A DNA stretch of 64,000 nucleotides, taken from contig NZ_CP117782.1 in NCBI RefSeq assembly GCF_028657905.1, positions 3,286,001 to 3,350,000 of the forward strand, read 5' to 3'. The DNA is from Burkholderia sp. FERM BP-3421 (GTDB taxonomy: Bacteria > Pseudomonadota > Gammaproteobacteria > Burkholderiales > Burkholderiaceae). Shown piece after piece: positions 23,434 to 31,886 of this stretch. Within the stretch, counting starts at the first letter, position 1, and every line of letters begins with the position of its first letter. The notes beneath the pieces are model-generated. The model made no database searches. It saw nothing but the letters and a program-made list of their open reading frames with translations, and had not been told where the DNA came from. The translations under genes and the position numbers were made by a program.

Positions 23434-26400
23434 TCAGGCGACGTGCCGCGCCGTGTCACCCGAGCCGTTCCAGCGCCCGGTCAGCGTCTTCCACTTGATC
23501 CGCACCGCACGCAGGTTGTTCTCCTTCACGTGGCCGTAACCGCGGATCTCGTCGGGCAGGTTCGCCAGCTCCAGCGCGAGCGGCATCTTGCTCGCCGTCA
23601 GCCCGCCGATCAGCTGCCCGATCAGCGCTTCGTATTCGCCGATCAGCGCGCGCTCGGTGCGCCGTTCCTCGGTACGGCCGAACGGATCGAACGCCGTGCC
23701 GCGCAGGAATTTCAGCTTCGCGAGCAGGCGGAACGCCGGCAGCATCCACGAACCATACTGCTTCTTGATCAGATGGCCGTGCGCATCCTTCTTCGCGAAC
23801 AGCGGCGGCGCAAGGTGGAACTTGAGCTTCCAGTCGCCGTCGAACTGCGCCTTGAGCCGGGCCAGGAACGCCGGATCCGACTGCAGGCGCGCGACCTCGT
23901 ACTCATCCTTGTACGCCATCAGCTTGTACAGGTTGCGCGCGACCGCCTCGGTCAGCGCTTCCTGGGCGAGATCGGAGCTGCTGAGCGCGCGCTCGGCCGC
24001 CCGCACCTTGCCGAGGACGGCGGTGAAGCGCGCCGCGTAGGCGGCGTCCTGATAGGCGCTCAGATGCTGGACGCGCGTGGCGATCAGGGCGTCGACGGCC
24101 TTCTTCGTGTGCAGCGAGATCACCGTCGCGCCGGAGGACGCCTGTACGCCGCCCGAGGCGGCCTTCCGCACGCTCGCCAGGTCGTGCGCGGCGCGCCGGC
24201 CCCAGTCGAACGCCGCGCGGTTCTTGTCGATCTGCACGCCGTTCAGTTCGATCGCGCGCACGAGCGAGGCGAGCGACAGCGGCAGCCAGCCGCGCTGCCA
24301 TGCGTAGCCGAGCATGAACGGGTTGGTGTAGATCGCGTCGCCGAGCAGCGCGACCGCGAAGTGGTTCGCGTCGATCAGGTCGACGTCGTTGCCGGCGGCG
24401 GCGCGGATGTCCTGTTCGGCGCTCAGGCCCGGGAAGGACCACTTCGGGTTCTTGATGAACTCGGCGGTCGGCGTCTGTGCGCTGTTGACGACGACGCGCG
24501 TGACGTCATGGCGCATCCGCGACGTGCATTCGTCGCCCGCCGTCACGATCGAGTCGCAGCCGATCACGAGGTTGGCGTCGCCCATCGCGATGCGGGTCGC
24601 GTGGATGTCGGACGGCGCGTTCGAGATCTGCACGTGGCTCATCACGGCGCCGCCCTTTTGCGCGAGGCCGGTGACGTCGAGCACCGTGACGCCCTTGTTC
24701 TCGAGGTGCGCGGCCATCCCGAGCAGCGCGCCGATCGTCACGACGCCGGTGCCGCCGACGCCCGTGACCAGCACGCCGAAGGTATGGTCGAGCGCGGGCG
24801 GGACGGGCTCGGGGATCGCGGGCAGCGCGCTGCCGTCGACCGACACCGCCTTCGGCTTCTTCAGCTCGCCGCCTTCGACGGTCACGAAGCTCGGGCAGAA
24901 GCCCTTCACGCACGAGAAGTCCTTGTTGCAGCTGGACTGGTTGATCTGGCGCTTGGTGCCGAACTCCGTCTCCAGCGGTTCGACCGACAGGCAGTTCGAC
25001 TTCACCGAGCAATCGCCGCAGCCTTCGCAGACCGCCTCGTTGATCACGGCGCGCTTGGCCGGGTCCGGATACGCGCCGCGTTTGCGGCGGCGGCGCTTCT
25101 CGGTCGCGCAGGTCTGGTCGTAGATCAGGATCGTGGTGCCCTCGATCTCGCGCAGCATGCGCTGCACGTCGTCGAGCGCGTCGCGGTGATGGATCGTCAC
25201 GCCCGGCGCGAGCAGCGTCGTGCCCTGGTACTTCTCGGGCTCGTCGGTGACGATCACGATTTTCTTCGCGCCTTCGGCCGCGAGCTGGTGCGTGATCTGC
25301 GGCACCGTGAGGACGCCGTCGACGGGCTGGCCGCCCGTCATCGCGACCGCATCGTTGTAGAGGATCTTGTAGGTGATGTTCGCCTTCGAGGAGATCGCCG
25401 CGCGCACGGCGAGCAGCCCCGAGTGGAAATAGGTGCCGTCGCCGAGGTTCGCGAACACGTGCTTCTCGTCGGTGAACGGCGCCTGGCCGATCCACGGCAC
25501 CCCTTCGCCGCCCATCTGGCTGAAGGTGCTGGTGCTGCGGTCCATCCAGACCGTCATGTAGTGGCAGCCGATGCCGGCGATCGCGCGCGAGCCCTCGGGC
25601 ACGTTGGTCGAGGTGTTGTGCGGGCAGCCGGAGCAGAACCACGGCTTGCGCTCGGTCGTCACGTGGGGCTTCGCGAGCGCCATCTCCTTCGCGTTGATCA
25701 CCGCGATGCGCGCGGCGATCCGTGCGCGCACGTCGGACGGCAGGTCGAACTTGTCGAGCCGCGTCGCGATCGCCTTCGCGATGATCGCGGGCGACAGCTC
25801 GTAGTGTGCGGGCAGCAGCCAGTTGCCCATCGGCACCGACCATTCGCCGCCCGCGCCGTCCTTCTCGTCGAACTTGCCGAACACGCGGGGACGCTGGCCG
25901 TCCGGCCAGTTGTACAGCTCTTCCTTGATCGCGTATTCGAGGATCTGGCGCTTCTCCTCGACCACCAGGATTTCCTCGAGGCCGCGCGCGAACGACTGCG
26001 CGCCCTGCGCTTCGAGCGGCCACACGCAGCCGACCTTGTAGAGGCGGATGCCGATGCGCGCGCAGGTATCGTCGTCGAGGCCGAGGTCGCTGAGCGCCTG
26101 GCGCACGTCGAGGTAGGCCTTGCCGCCCGTGATGATGCCGAAGCGCGCGTGCGGCGATTCGATCTCGATGCGGTCGAGCTTGTTCGCGCGCACGTAGGCG
26201 AGGGCCGCGTACCACTTGTAGTCGAGCAGGCGGGCTTCCTGCACGAGCGGCGGATCCGGCCACCGGATGTTGAGGCCGCCCTCGGGCATCATGAAGTCGG
26301 TCGGCAGCACGATCTGGGTGCGGTGCGGATCGATGTCGACGGAGGCCGACGATTCCACCACGTCGGTCACGCACTTGAGCGCGACCCACAGGCCGGAATA

Positions 26401-27015
26401 GCGGCTCATCGCCCAGCCGTGCAGGCCGAAGTCGAGATATTCCTGGACGTTGGACGGGAACAGCACGGGAAGCCCGCAGGCCTTGAAGATGTGCTCGGAC
26501 TGATGGGCCAGCGTCGAGGACTTGGCCGCGTGGTCGTCGCCCGCGAGCACGAGCACGCCGCCGTGGCGGGACGAGCCCGCGGAGTTCGCGTGCTTGAATA
26601 CGTCGCCCGTGCGGTCGACGCCCGGGCCCTTGCCGTACCACATCGAGAACACGCCGTCGTGCTTCGCGCCGGGGTACAGGTTGACTTGCTGAGAGCCCCA
26701 CACGGCGGTGGCGGCGAGGTCTTCGTTCAGGCCGGGCTGGAAGACGATCTGGTGCGCGGCCAGGTGCTTCTGCGCTTTCCACAGCGACAGGTCGAGCCCG
26801 CCGAGCGGGGAGCCCCGATATCCGGAAATGAAGCCGGCGGTGTTGAGGCCGGCGGCGCGATCGCGTTCCTGCTGGAGCATCGGCAGGCGGACCAGCGCCT
26901 GGATGCCGCTCATGTACGCGCGACCGCGTTCGAGCGTGTATTTGTCATCGAGCGTGACGGATTTCAGCGCGGCTTCCAGTGACGCGCGCTGACCTGCGTC
27001 TAGCGGGGCATTCAT
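23434..27015 (-). CDS. Indolepyruvate ferredoxin oxidoreductase family protein, fused form
   Basis: 1193 residues, the single-chain form in which the IorA-like and IorB-like parts are joined. The N-terminal half has GFISGYRGSPLGGLD and GVDRTGDVFKHANSAG (pyrimidine-binding region), then CSGCPHNTSTNVPEG and GGEGVPWIGQAPF of the thiamine diphosphate domain. Clustered Cys follow (CEGCGDCSVKSNC), as iron-sulfur ligands, then a 2-oxoacid oxidoreductase gamma-type domain with VLVTGVGGTGVVTIGALLG and a C-terminal domain of about 350 residues ending near the paralogous family boundary. It decarboxylates arylpyruvates to aryl-acyl-CoA, feeding for example phenylacetyl-CoA. Stand-alone, in an aromatic catabolism neighbourhood. 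Confidence 0.92.
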   Translation of the reverse strand: MNAPLDAGQRASLEAALKSVTLDDKYTLERGRAYMSGIQALVRLPMLQQERDRAAGLNTAGFISGYRGSPLGGLDLSLWKAQKHLAAHQIVFQPGLNEDLAATAVWGSQQVNLYPGAKHDGVFSMWYGKGPGVDRTGDVFKHANSAGSSRHGGVLVLAGDDHAAKSSTLAHQSEHIFKACGLPVLFPSNVQEYLDFGLHGWAMSRYSGLWVALKCVTDVVESSASVDIDPHRTQIVLPTDFMMPEGGLNIRWPDPPLVQEARLLDYKWYAALAYVRANKLDRIEIESPHARFGIITGGKAYLDVRQALSDLGLDDDTCARIGIRLYKVGCVWPLEAQGAQSFARGLEEILVVEEKRQILEYAIKEELYNWPDGQRPRVFGKFDEKDGAGGEWSVPMGNWLLPAHYELSPAIIAKAIATRLDKFDLPSDVRARIAARIAVINAKEMALAKPHVTTERKPWFCSGCPHNTSTNVPEGSRAIAGIGCHYMTVWMDRSTSTFSQMGGEGVPWIGQAPFTDEKHVFANLGDGTYFHSGLLAVRAAISSKANITYKILYNDAVAMTGGQPVDGVLTVPQITHQLAAEGAKKIVIVTDEPEKYQGTTLLAPGVTIHHRDALDDVQRMLREIEGTTILIYDQTCATEKRRRRKRGAYPDPAKRAVINEAVCEGCGDCSVKSNCLSVEPLETEFGTKRQINQSSCNKDFSCVKGFCPSFVTVEGGELKKPKAVSVDGSALPAIPEPVPPALDHTFGVLVTGVGGTGVVTIGALLGMAAHLENKGVTVLDVTGLAQKGGAVMSHVQISNAPSDIHATRIAMGDANLVIGCDSIVTAGDECTSRMRHDVTRVVVNSAQTPTAEFIKNPKWSFPGLSAEQDIRAAAGNDVDLIDANHFAVALLGDAIYTNPFMLGYAWQRGWLPLSLASLVRAIELNGVQIDKNRAAFDWGRRAAHDLASVRKAASGGVQASSGATVISLHTKKAVDALIATRVQHLSAYQDAAYAARFTAVLGKVRAAERALSSSDLAQEALTEAVARNLYKLMAYKDEYEVARLQSDPAFLARLKAQFDGDWKLKFHLAPPLFAKKDAHGHLIKKQYGSWMLPAFRLLAKLKFLRGTAFDPFGRTEERRTERALIGEYEALIGQLIGGLTASKMPLALELANLPDEIRGYGHVKENNLRAVRIKWKTLTGRWNGSGDTARHVA

Positions 27016-27334
27016 TGTCTTATCTCCTCCACCCAGTTTGGGATCGCCAAAACTCGCGCGTCGGCGTCTTGTGAACGCGTCGGCCCGGGGCCGCCATATT
27101 GGCGGGTTTTAAGCGATGGTAGCACTGGGGGAAACCCGCCGCTTGCCGCTCGGGAACAGCGCGGGAGGCCGATGAATCAGCACGGAATCAAGGCGTTACA
27201 GCATGTAAAAGCATGTAAATCGGGGCGCATTGCGCGCCGAATGCCATTAGCCTGACGGCCTGCCTGGAGGCGCCCCCGGTTTATCCGCGCGTTGATGCGA
27301 TGGCGGCGCGGCCAGGCGCTGAAAAGGAGGTGCT
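27016..27334. other. Intergenic, divergent promoter region
   Basis: Lies between the leftward indolepyruvate oxidoreductase gene and the small rightward gene. The direct repeat GCATGTAAAA/GCATGTAAAT lies at 27201-27220. No other structure is seen. Confidence 0.4.
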
Positions 27335-27529
27335 ATGCATACACGACATATCCAGAATTTCCTGATGGTGTCCACGGCCTTTTTCGCGATGAGCGGGCCG
27401 GCCCGTTCGGCGGGCGCGAGCGCGTTGGCGGTCGCGGCGATGCCGCAGCTGCAGGTCGTGCCCGCCGTGGGCGACATCGCGGTGACCGGCTGGGCGGCGC
27501 CGCGCGCAGTGCGCCCCGCGGCGGCCTGA
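27335..27529 (+). CDS. Small hypothetical protein with signal-peptide-like N-terminus
   Basis: 64 residues. The support is the consensus ribosome-binding site AAAGGAGGTG ending 3 bases before the ATG, a charged start followed by a hydrophobic stretch (FLMVSTAFFAMSG) like a Sec signal peptide, and a terminator just downstream. The mature part would be about 38 residues (MPQLQVVPAVGDIAVTGW and an Ala/Arg/Pro tail) with no Cys. No family is recognised. Could be spurious, but the translation signals are far better than for most random frames here. Confidence 0.5.
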   Translation: MHTRHIQNFLMVSTAFFAMSGPARSAGASALAVAAMPQLQVVPAVGDIAVTGWAAPRAVRPAAA

Positions 27530-27549
27530 AACGCCGGGCCGGAATGAAG

Positions 27550-27583
27550 AAAGGGCGGGAATCGGAGGATTCCCGCCCTTTTC
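27550..27583. terminator. Bidirectional Rho-independent terminator
   Basis: AAAGGGCGGGA pairs with TCCCGCCCTTT, flanked by A on the left and TTTTC on the right, between the small rightward gene and the convergent hppD. Confidence 0.82.
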
Positions 27584-27607
27584 ATTGGCATCGGCCGCGC
27601 GGGCCGC

Positions 27608-28705
27608 TTATGCCTTGTCCTGCACCACGCCGCGGCGGATCTGGTCGAGTTCGATCGATTCGAACAGCGCCTTGAAGTTGCCTTCGCCGAAACCCTGGTT
27701 GCCCTTGCGCTGGATGATCTCGAAGAAGATCGGCCCGATCTGGTTCTCCGTGAAGATCTGCAGCAGCAGGTCGTCGCGCGCGCCGTCGATCAGGATCTTG
27801 CGTTTCTTCAGTTCGTCGAGCGACTCGCCGTGGTTCGGCACGCGGCGGTCGACCAGCTCGTAGTAGGTGTCGATCGTGTCGAGCAGCGTGACGCCCTTGG
27901 CGCGCAGGCCGTCGACCGCGCCGTAGATGTCGGCTGCGCCGAGCGCGATGTGCTGGATCCCTTCGCCGCGATAGGCGTCGAGGTATTCCTGGATCTGGCC
28001 GGCCGTGTCCGAGCCTTCCTCGTTGATCGGGATGCGGATCTTGCCGCACGGCGAGGTCATCGCCTTCGACTTCACGCCGGTCACCTTGCCTTCGATGTCG
28101 AAGTAGCGGACTTCGCGGAAGTTGAACAGGCGCTCGTAGAACTCCGCCCATTCCTGCATGCGGCCGCGGTGGACGTTGTGCGTCAGGTGATCGATATAGG
28201 TGAGGCCGTGGCCCGCCGGGTTCGGCTCCGCGCCGGCGATCGGCTCGAAGTCGACGTCATAGATGCTGATGTCGCCGATGCTGCCGGGCGCCGCGCCGTT
28301 CTTGCCCTTCCAGCGGTCGACGAAGTAGATCAGCGAATCGCCGATGCCCTTGATCGCCGGGATGTTCAGTTCCATCGGGCCGGTCTTGTTGTCGAAGCCC
28401 CATGCGCCGAGATCGCGCGCGTGGCGGTAGGCCTTCGCCGCATCCTGCACGCGGAACGCGATCGCGCAGATCGACGGCCCGTGCAGACGCGCGAAGCGCT
28501 GCGCGAACGAATCGGGCTCCGCGTTGACGATGAAGTTGATGTCGCCCTGGCGATACAGCGTCACGTCCTTGTGGCGGTGGCGCGCGACGGCGGTGAAGCC
28601 CATCCGTTCGAACAGCTGGCCGAGCGCCTTCGGGTCCGGCGCCGTGTATTCGATGAATTCGAAGCCGTCGGTGCCGACGGGATTGTCCCAGGTTGGGATC
28701 TGCAT
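27608..28705 (-). CDS. hppD: 4-hydroxyphenylpyruvate dioxygenase
   Basis: 365 residues, normal for bacterial HPPD. Two vicinal-oxygen-chelate domains: the C-terminal one holds the iron facial triad H173 (IDHLTHNV), H252 (GIQHIAL) and E329 (FFEIIQR). It converts 4-hydroxyphenylpyruvate to homogentisate in tyrosine/phenylalanine breakdown. Preceded on the minus strand by AGGAGACACC. It is divergent from an Lrp-type regulator 154 bases away, which is its likely controller; the homogentisate dioxygenase genes are not in the window. Confidence 0.96.
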   Translation of the reverse strand: MQIPTWDNPVGTDGFEFIEYTAPDPKALGQLFERMGFTAVARHRHKDVTLYRQGDINFIVNAEPDSFAQRFARLHGPSICAIAFRVQDAAKAYRHARDLGAWGFDNKTGPMELNIPAIKGIGDSLIYFVDRWKGKNGAAPGSIGDISIYDVDFEPIAGAEPNPAGHGLTYIDHLTHNVHRGRMQEWAEFYERLFNFREVRYFDIEGKVTGVKSKAMTSPCGKIRIPINEEGSDTAGQIQEYLDAYRGEGIQHIALGAADIYGAVDGLRAKGVTLLDTIDTYYELVDRRVPNHGESLDELKKRKILIDGARDDLLLQIFTENQIGPIFFEIIQRKGNQGFGEGNFKALFESIELDQIRRGVVQDKA

Positions 28706-28859
28706 GGTGTCTCCTGATGCCCTTGGCGGGCTGTATCGCGGGAAGGTCTGCGTGCGGCAAAGTGTAGCGGGGCGGGGCGGGCGGATACTTGCGAACTTAA
28801 TCGCGGTTCGCTACGCTTGCGCAATTTCCCAATCAAATAAACGACCGGAGAGGCAGAAA

Positions 28860-29375
28860 ATGGCGCGCGTGGAATTGGACGCGATCGATCGGCGGATCCT
28901 GGCCATCCTGCAGGAGAACGGGCGGCTCTCGAACCAGGAGATCGCCGAGCGGGTGAACCTGTCGCCGAGCCCGTGCCTGCGGCGGATTCGGCGGCTCGAG
29001 GAGGCTGGCGTGATCACGGGATACGTGGCCTTGCTCGATCCGCAGAAGCTCGGGCTCGACCTGCTCGCCTACGTGAGCGTGCGGCTCGAGAAGCGCGGCG
29101 GCCTCGCGCCGGCGCGCGGCGACGAAGCGTCGGCCCGCGCCGGCGCGACGCACGCGCAGTTGTTCCGCGCGGCGGTGCAGGCCTGGCCGGAGGTGGTCGC
29201 GTGCCACGCGATGACGGGCGACATGGATTACCTGCTGCGCGTGCAGGTCGAGGACATGGCGCATTTTTCGCGCTTCGTGCAGGAGCAGTTGCTGCACCAT
29301 CCGTCGGTGATCGACGTGAAGACGAGCTTCTCGCTCGAACGCTTCAAGGAGACGACCGCGCTGCCGATCCGCTGA
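28860..29375 (+). CDS. Lrp/AsnC family regulator, divergent from hppD
   Basis: 171 residues from the ATG at 28860 behind GGAGAGG. The winged helix-turn-helix (about 6-60) has NGRLSNQEIAERVNLSPSPC and RRIRRLEEAGVITGYVALL; the RAM domain has EVVACHAMTGDMDYLLRV. Between the first RAM strand (LLAYVSVRLEKR) and the first helix (LFRAAVQAWP) there is an Ala/Gly-rich insertion of roughly 20 residues (GGLAPARGDEASARAGATH) not usual in the family, which would enlarge the loop near the ligand site. By position it should regulate hppD in response to an aromatic amino acid; that is inference. Confidence 0.92.
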   Translation: MARVELDAIDRRILAILQENGRLSNQEIAERVNLSPSPCLRRIRRLEEAGVITGYVALLDPQKLGLDLLAYVSVRLEKRGGLAPARGDEASARAGATHAQLFRAAVQAWPEVVACHAMTGDMDYLLRVQVEDMAHFSRFVQEQLLHHPSVIDVKTSFSLERFKETTALPIR

Positions 29376-29440
29376 GCGCGCGCCAAATGAAACGGGCGGC
29401 CCTGGAGGCCGCCCGTGCATGCTGGCGAGGATGAGGCCGC

Positions 29441-30088
29441 TCAGGCCGTCAGCCCCGCGGGCAGCAGCGATTCGAAGATCTGCGTGGCGCGCTGCGCCTG
29501 ACGCTTGAGCGCGTAGTCGAACACCGCGGCCTGCTCCTGCATCATTTCGGCGAGGATCGTCGAATGATCGGCGGGCGGCAGCGACAGGTAGGCATCGGCT
29601 TCGCCGTACGCGTATTCGATCCGCATGCCCGACTTCTTCGCGATGTGCATCATCGTGGCGTTGCGCGACAGGCAGTGCATATAGAGCATCGTCACCTGGG
29701 TGTTGCGGCTGCGGATCGCGGCGCGCTCGAACAGCTTCGAGCCGACGCCGTTGCCGCGCGCGCATTCGAGCACCGACACGCCGAACTCGGCGGTGCGCTT
29801 GTCGCCCTCGGCCGGCAGGTAGGCCAGATGGCCGACGCCGATCAGCTTGAGCTGGTGGTCGAAGACGCCGAACACCGTGTCGCGCGAGAAATCGATCGTG
29901 CGGACGTAGTTGTCGAGCACGTGATCGGGGACGATCTGGCCGAAGCGGAGCAGGCGATCGTCGTCGTCGAGCGTGAGAAAGTGCGTGAGCAGTTGCTCGC
30001 GGTCGGTGGAAGCCAGTTCCCGGACGAGAACCGGCGCGGGGCCGACGTTGCCGGACCACGCGGCAGGACGGCTGACAGACGTGTTCAT
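29441..30088 (-). CDS. GNAT family N-acetyltransferase
   Basis: 215 residues from the ATG at 30088 behind GAGGAA. A single GNAT domain (about 20-180): LASTDREQLLTHFLTLDDDDRLLRFG, FGVSVLECARGNGVGSKLFERAA with the acetyl-CoA-binding R/QxxGxG/A loop (RGNGVGS), and a C-terminal SRNATMMHIAKKSGM. The substrate is unknown. A C-terminal extension of about 35 residues follows the domain. Convergent with the Lrp gene. Confidence 0.88.
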   Translation of the reverse strand: MNTSVSRPAAWSGNVGPAPVLVRELASTDREQLLTHFLTLDDDDRLLRFGQIVPDHVLDNYVRTIDFSRDTVFGVFDHQLKLIGVGHLAYLPAEGDKRTAEFGVSVLECARGNGVGSKLFERAAIRSRNTQVTMLYMHCLSRNATMMHIAKKSGMRIEYAYGEADAYLSLPPADHSTILAEMMQEQAAVFDYALKRQAQRATQIFESLLPAGLTA

Positions 30089-30212
30089 CGTGGGTTCCTC
30101 AAAAGACCGTGCAATCGGTTTGGTGCAATGCAACAACAGTTTAGCCGATCGACGGTTCGGAACCTGGGGAAAACCCGAGTATTGTTTCGAGTATGAATTC
30201 TAGATATGTTTT

Positions 30213-30248
30213 AAATTTCCTGTAAACGTCTGTTTTTGCAGGAAATTT
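30213..30248. repeat. 10-bp perfect inverted repeat
   Basis: AAATTTCCTG (30213-30222) and CAGGAAATTT (30239-30248), 16 bases apart, in an AT-rich patch between the acetyltransferase start and the TetR stop. It may be an operator for the acetyltransferase gene or a hairpin after the TetR gene. Confidence 0.6.
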
Positions 30249-30320
30249 GCATAAATGTCGGGAGGGGCGACAGGCAGGCGCACTGTCATTCCCACGCAAC
30301 GCATGCTGCTTTGCGGAAAA

Positions 30321-30926
30321 TCAAGCCGTGCCGGACAGGCCGTTCTCGATCATGTCGATCACCTGCTCGGCGAAGTCGCGGTAGCCGAGGCGGCCGCCCG
30401 GCTTGAGCCAGGTGAAGGTCCAGTTGATCATCCCGAACACCATCATCGTCACCGAGGTCTGGTTTTCCTTCGCGATGCGTTCCGGATACGCGCGCGCCAG
30501 CTGCCGCGCGAACGCGGCGACGATATCGCGCTGCCGGTCGAGGATCACCTGGCGCTGCGTGTCTTCGAGGTACTTGACGTCGTTGAGCAGCGCGACGTGG
30601 CGGCTGTGCGAGGTCTCGTACTCCGCGAGGAAGGTCCGCACCAGCTCGGCGAACGCGTCGCGCTCGCTGAGGCCGCGCCGCTGGCTCACGCCCTCGACCT
30701 CGGCGATGATCAGCATCAGCCGCTTCGTGTAGCGGTCGAGCAGGTCGAACAGGATCGCTTCCTTGCTCTCGTAATAGTGATAGAGGCGCGCCTTCGAGGT
30801 GCCGCTCGCGGTGGCGAGGTCCGTCATCGACGTGCTCGGGTAGCTGGTCTGGGCGAACTTGGCGGCGGCGAGGTCGAGGATCTGCTCGCGCTGGGATTCG
30901 TGGTCGGGCGCTCGGGTGCGGGCCAT
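30321..30926 (-). CDS. TetR family regulator of phenylacetate catabolism (PaaR-type)
   Basis: 201 residues from the ATG at 30926. N-terminal helix-turn-helix (about 10-60): REQILDLAAAKFAQTSYPST followed by TDLATASGTSKARLYHYYESKEAI is the TetR signature. The C-terminal half is all-helical with a long ligand pocket. It sits at the end of the paaABCDE-DUF1835 unit, 20 bases after DUF1835, and a palindromic site of TetR type lies at the paaA promoter, so it most likely represses the operon and responds to phenylacetyl-CoA, as PaaR does in related Burkholderia. Role inferred from context. Confidence 0.88.
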   Translation of the reverse strand: MARTRAPDHESQREQILDLAAAKFAQTSYPSTSMTDLATASGTSKARLYHYYESKEAILFDLLDRYTKRLMLIIAEVEGVSQRRGLSERDAFAELVRTFLAEYETSHSRHVALLNDVKYLEDTQRQVILDRQRDIVAAFARQLARAYPERIAKENQTSVTMMVFGMINWTFTWLKPGGRLGYRDFAEQVIDMIENGLSGTA

Positions 30927-30946
30927 GGGAGAGTCGTCTGCTCGGG

Positions 30947-31771
30947 TTAGCGGGGGGAGGCGGGGACGGCGCGCAGCGTGAGCGCACGCAGGTTGTCGAT
31001 GCTCGGTTCGCCGCCGCGCAGCTCGACGCGGCCGGCCGCCGCCAGCTCGCGGCAGCGCCAGAACGCGATCGAGTCGCTGACGAACAGGTGGCCGCGGTCG
31101 GCGCAGCCCATCACCGAGCCGATCGTGCGGGCCGCCGGCGCCCATTCGCCGGGCACGTGTTCGAGCACGAGCACATCGAGGTCGGCATAGTGGCCGCTCT
31201 TGAAGGTATTGCCGATCCAGTAGCGCAGTTCCGCATTGGCCTGCTTGGCCTCCTGCCATTCGAGCGCGAGCCGGCTGATGCGCAGCACCGAGATCGGCGC
31301 GGCCTCCGGCAGCTTCGCGCGCAGCGTCGCGGGCGGAAAGATGCCGGTGGCGGTGGCGGTGTCGGTGCGCAGGTGGACCCACGACTGCGGATCGTCGACA
31401 TCGGCGCTCGACAGGCGCACTTCGTTCAGGCGCTGCGGGACATTGCGCAGATGGTAGGCGACCCGCCGCAGCATCAGCTGGTCGGCGACGCTCTGCGCAT
31501 GCCAGACCACCACCTGCCCATCGCCGGCGGCGAGCTGTTCGAGCGTCGCGAGCTCGTCGCGCACCTCGGTCTGCCAGTCCGGCAGGATGTCGCCCATCAC
31601 GCGCTCCCAGAAGGCGGCGCGCGTGTCGGGAAGCTCGTCGATGCCGCGCAGCGGGCCGATGGCCAGGTCGTCGCGCAATTCGATGACGCGCTCGTCGCGA
31701 CCCGCGTCGGCAAGCGCGACGCGCAGGGAAGCGGCGGCGGAGCCGCCCAGGGTGACGTGGAGAGTACTCAT
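30947..31771 (-). CDS. DUF1835 domain protein in the phenylacetate operon
   Basis: 274 residues. The N-terminal part, STLHVTLGGSAAASLRVALADAG, and WHAQSVADQLMLRRVAYHL are typical of DUF1835; the C-terminal part (IGNTFKSGHYADLDVLVLE, DRGHLFVSDSIAFWRCREL) fits the companion DUF3658 region. No enzyme motif is evident, and the function is unknown. It lies between paaE (115 bases upstream) and the TetR gene (20 bases downstream), all on the same strand. Confidence 0.8.
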   Translation of the reverse strand: MSTLHVTLGGSAAASLRVALADAGRDERVIELRDDLAIGPLRGIDELPDTRAAFWERVMGDILPDWQTEVRDELATLEQLAAGDGQVVVWHAQSVADQLMLRRVAYHLRNVPQRLNEVRLSSADVDDPQSWVHLRTDTATATGIFPPATLRAKLPEAAPISVLRISRLALEWQEAKQANAELRYWIGNTFKSGHYADLDVLVLEHVPGEWAPAARTIGSVMGCADRGHLFVSDSIAFWRCRELAAAGRVELRGGEPSIDNLRALTLRAVPASPR

Positions 31772-31886
31772 GGGCCTGTCGTCGACAAAGGAAAGCCGCC
31801 CGGCGACCGGCGCGGCGAAGCGGCCGGCCGACGGGCGGCCCCTAGTGTAAGCGAGATGGCCGGCGGCGCGAAACCGCCGGCTCGGC

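Noticed and set aside
22929..23498. 189-codon frame downstream of the malic enzyme
   Set aside because: It starts inside one terminator and crosses another; composition is not protein-like.
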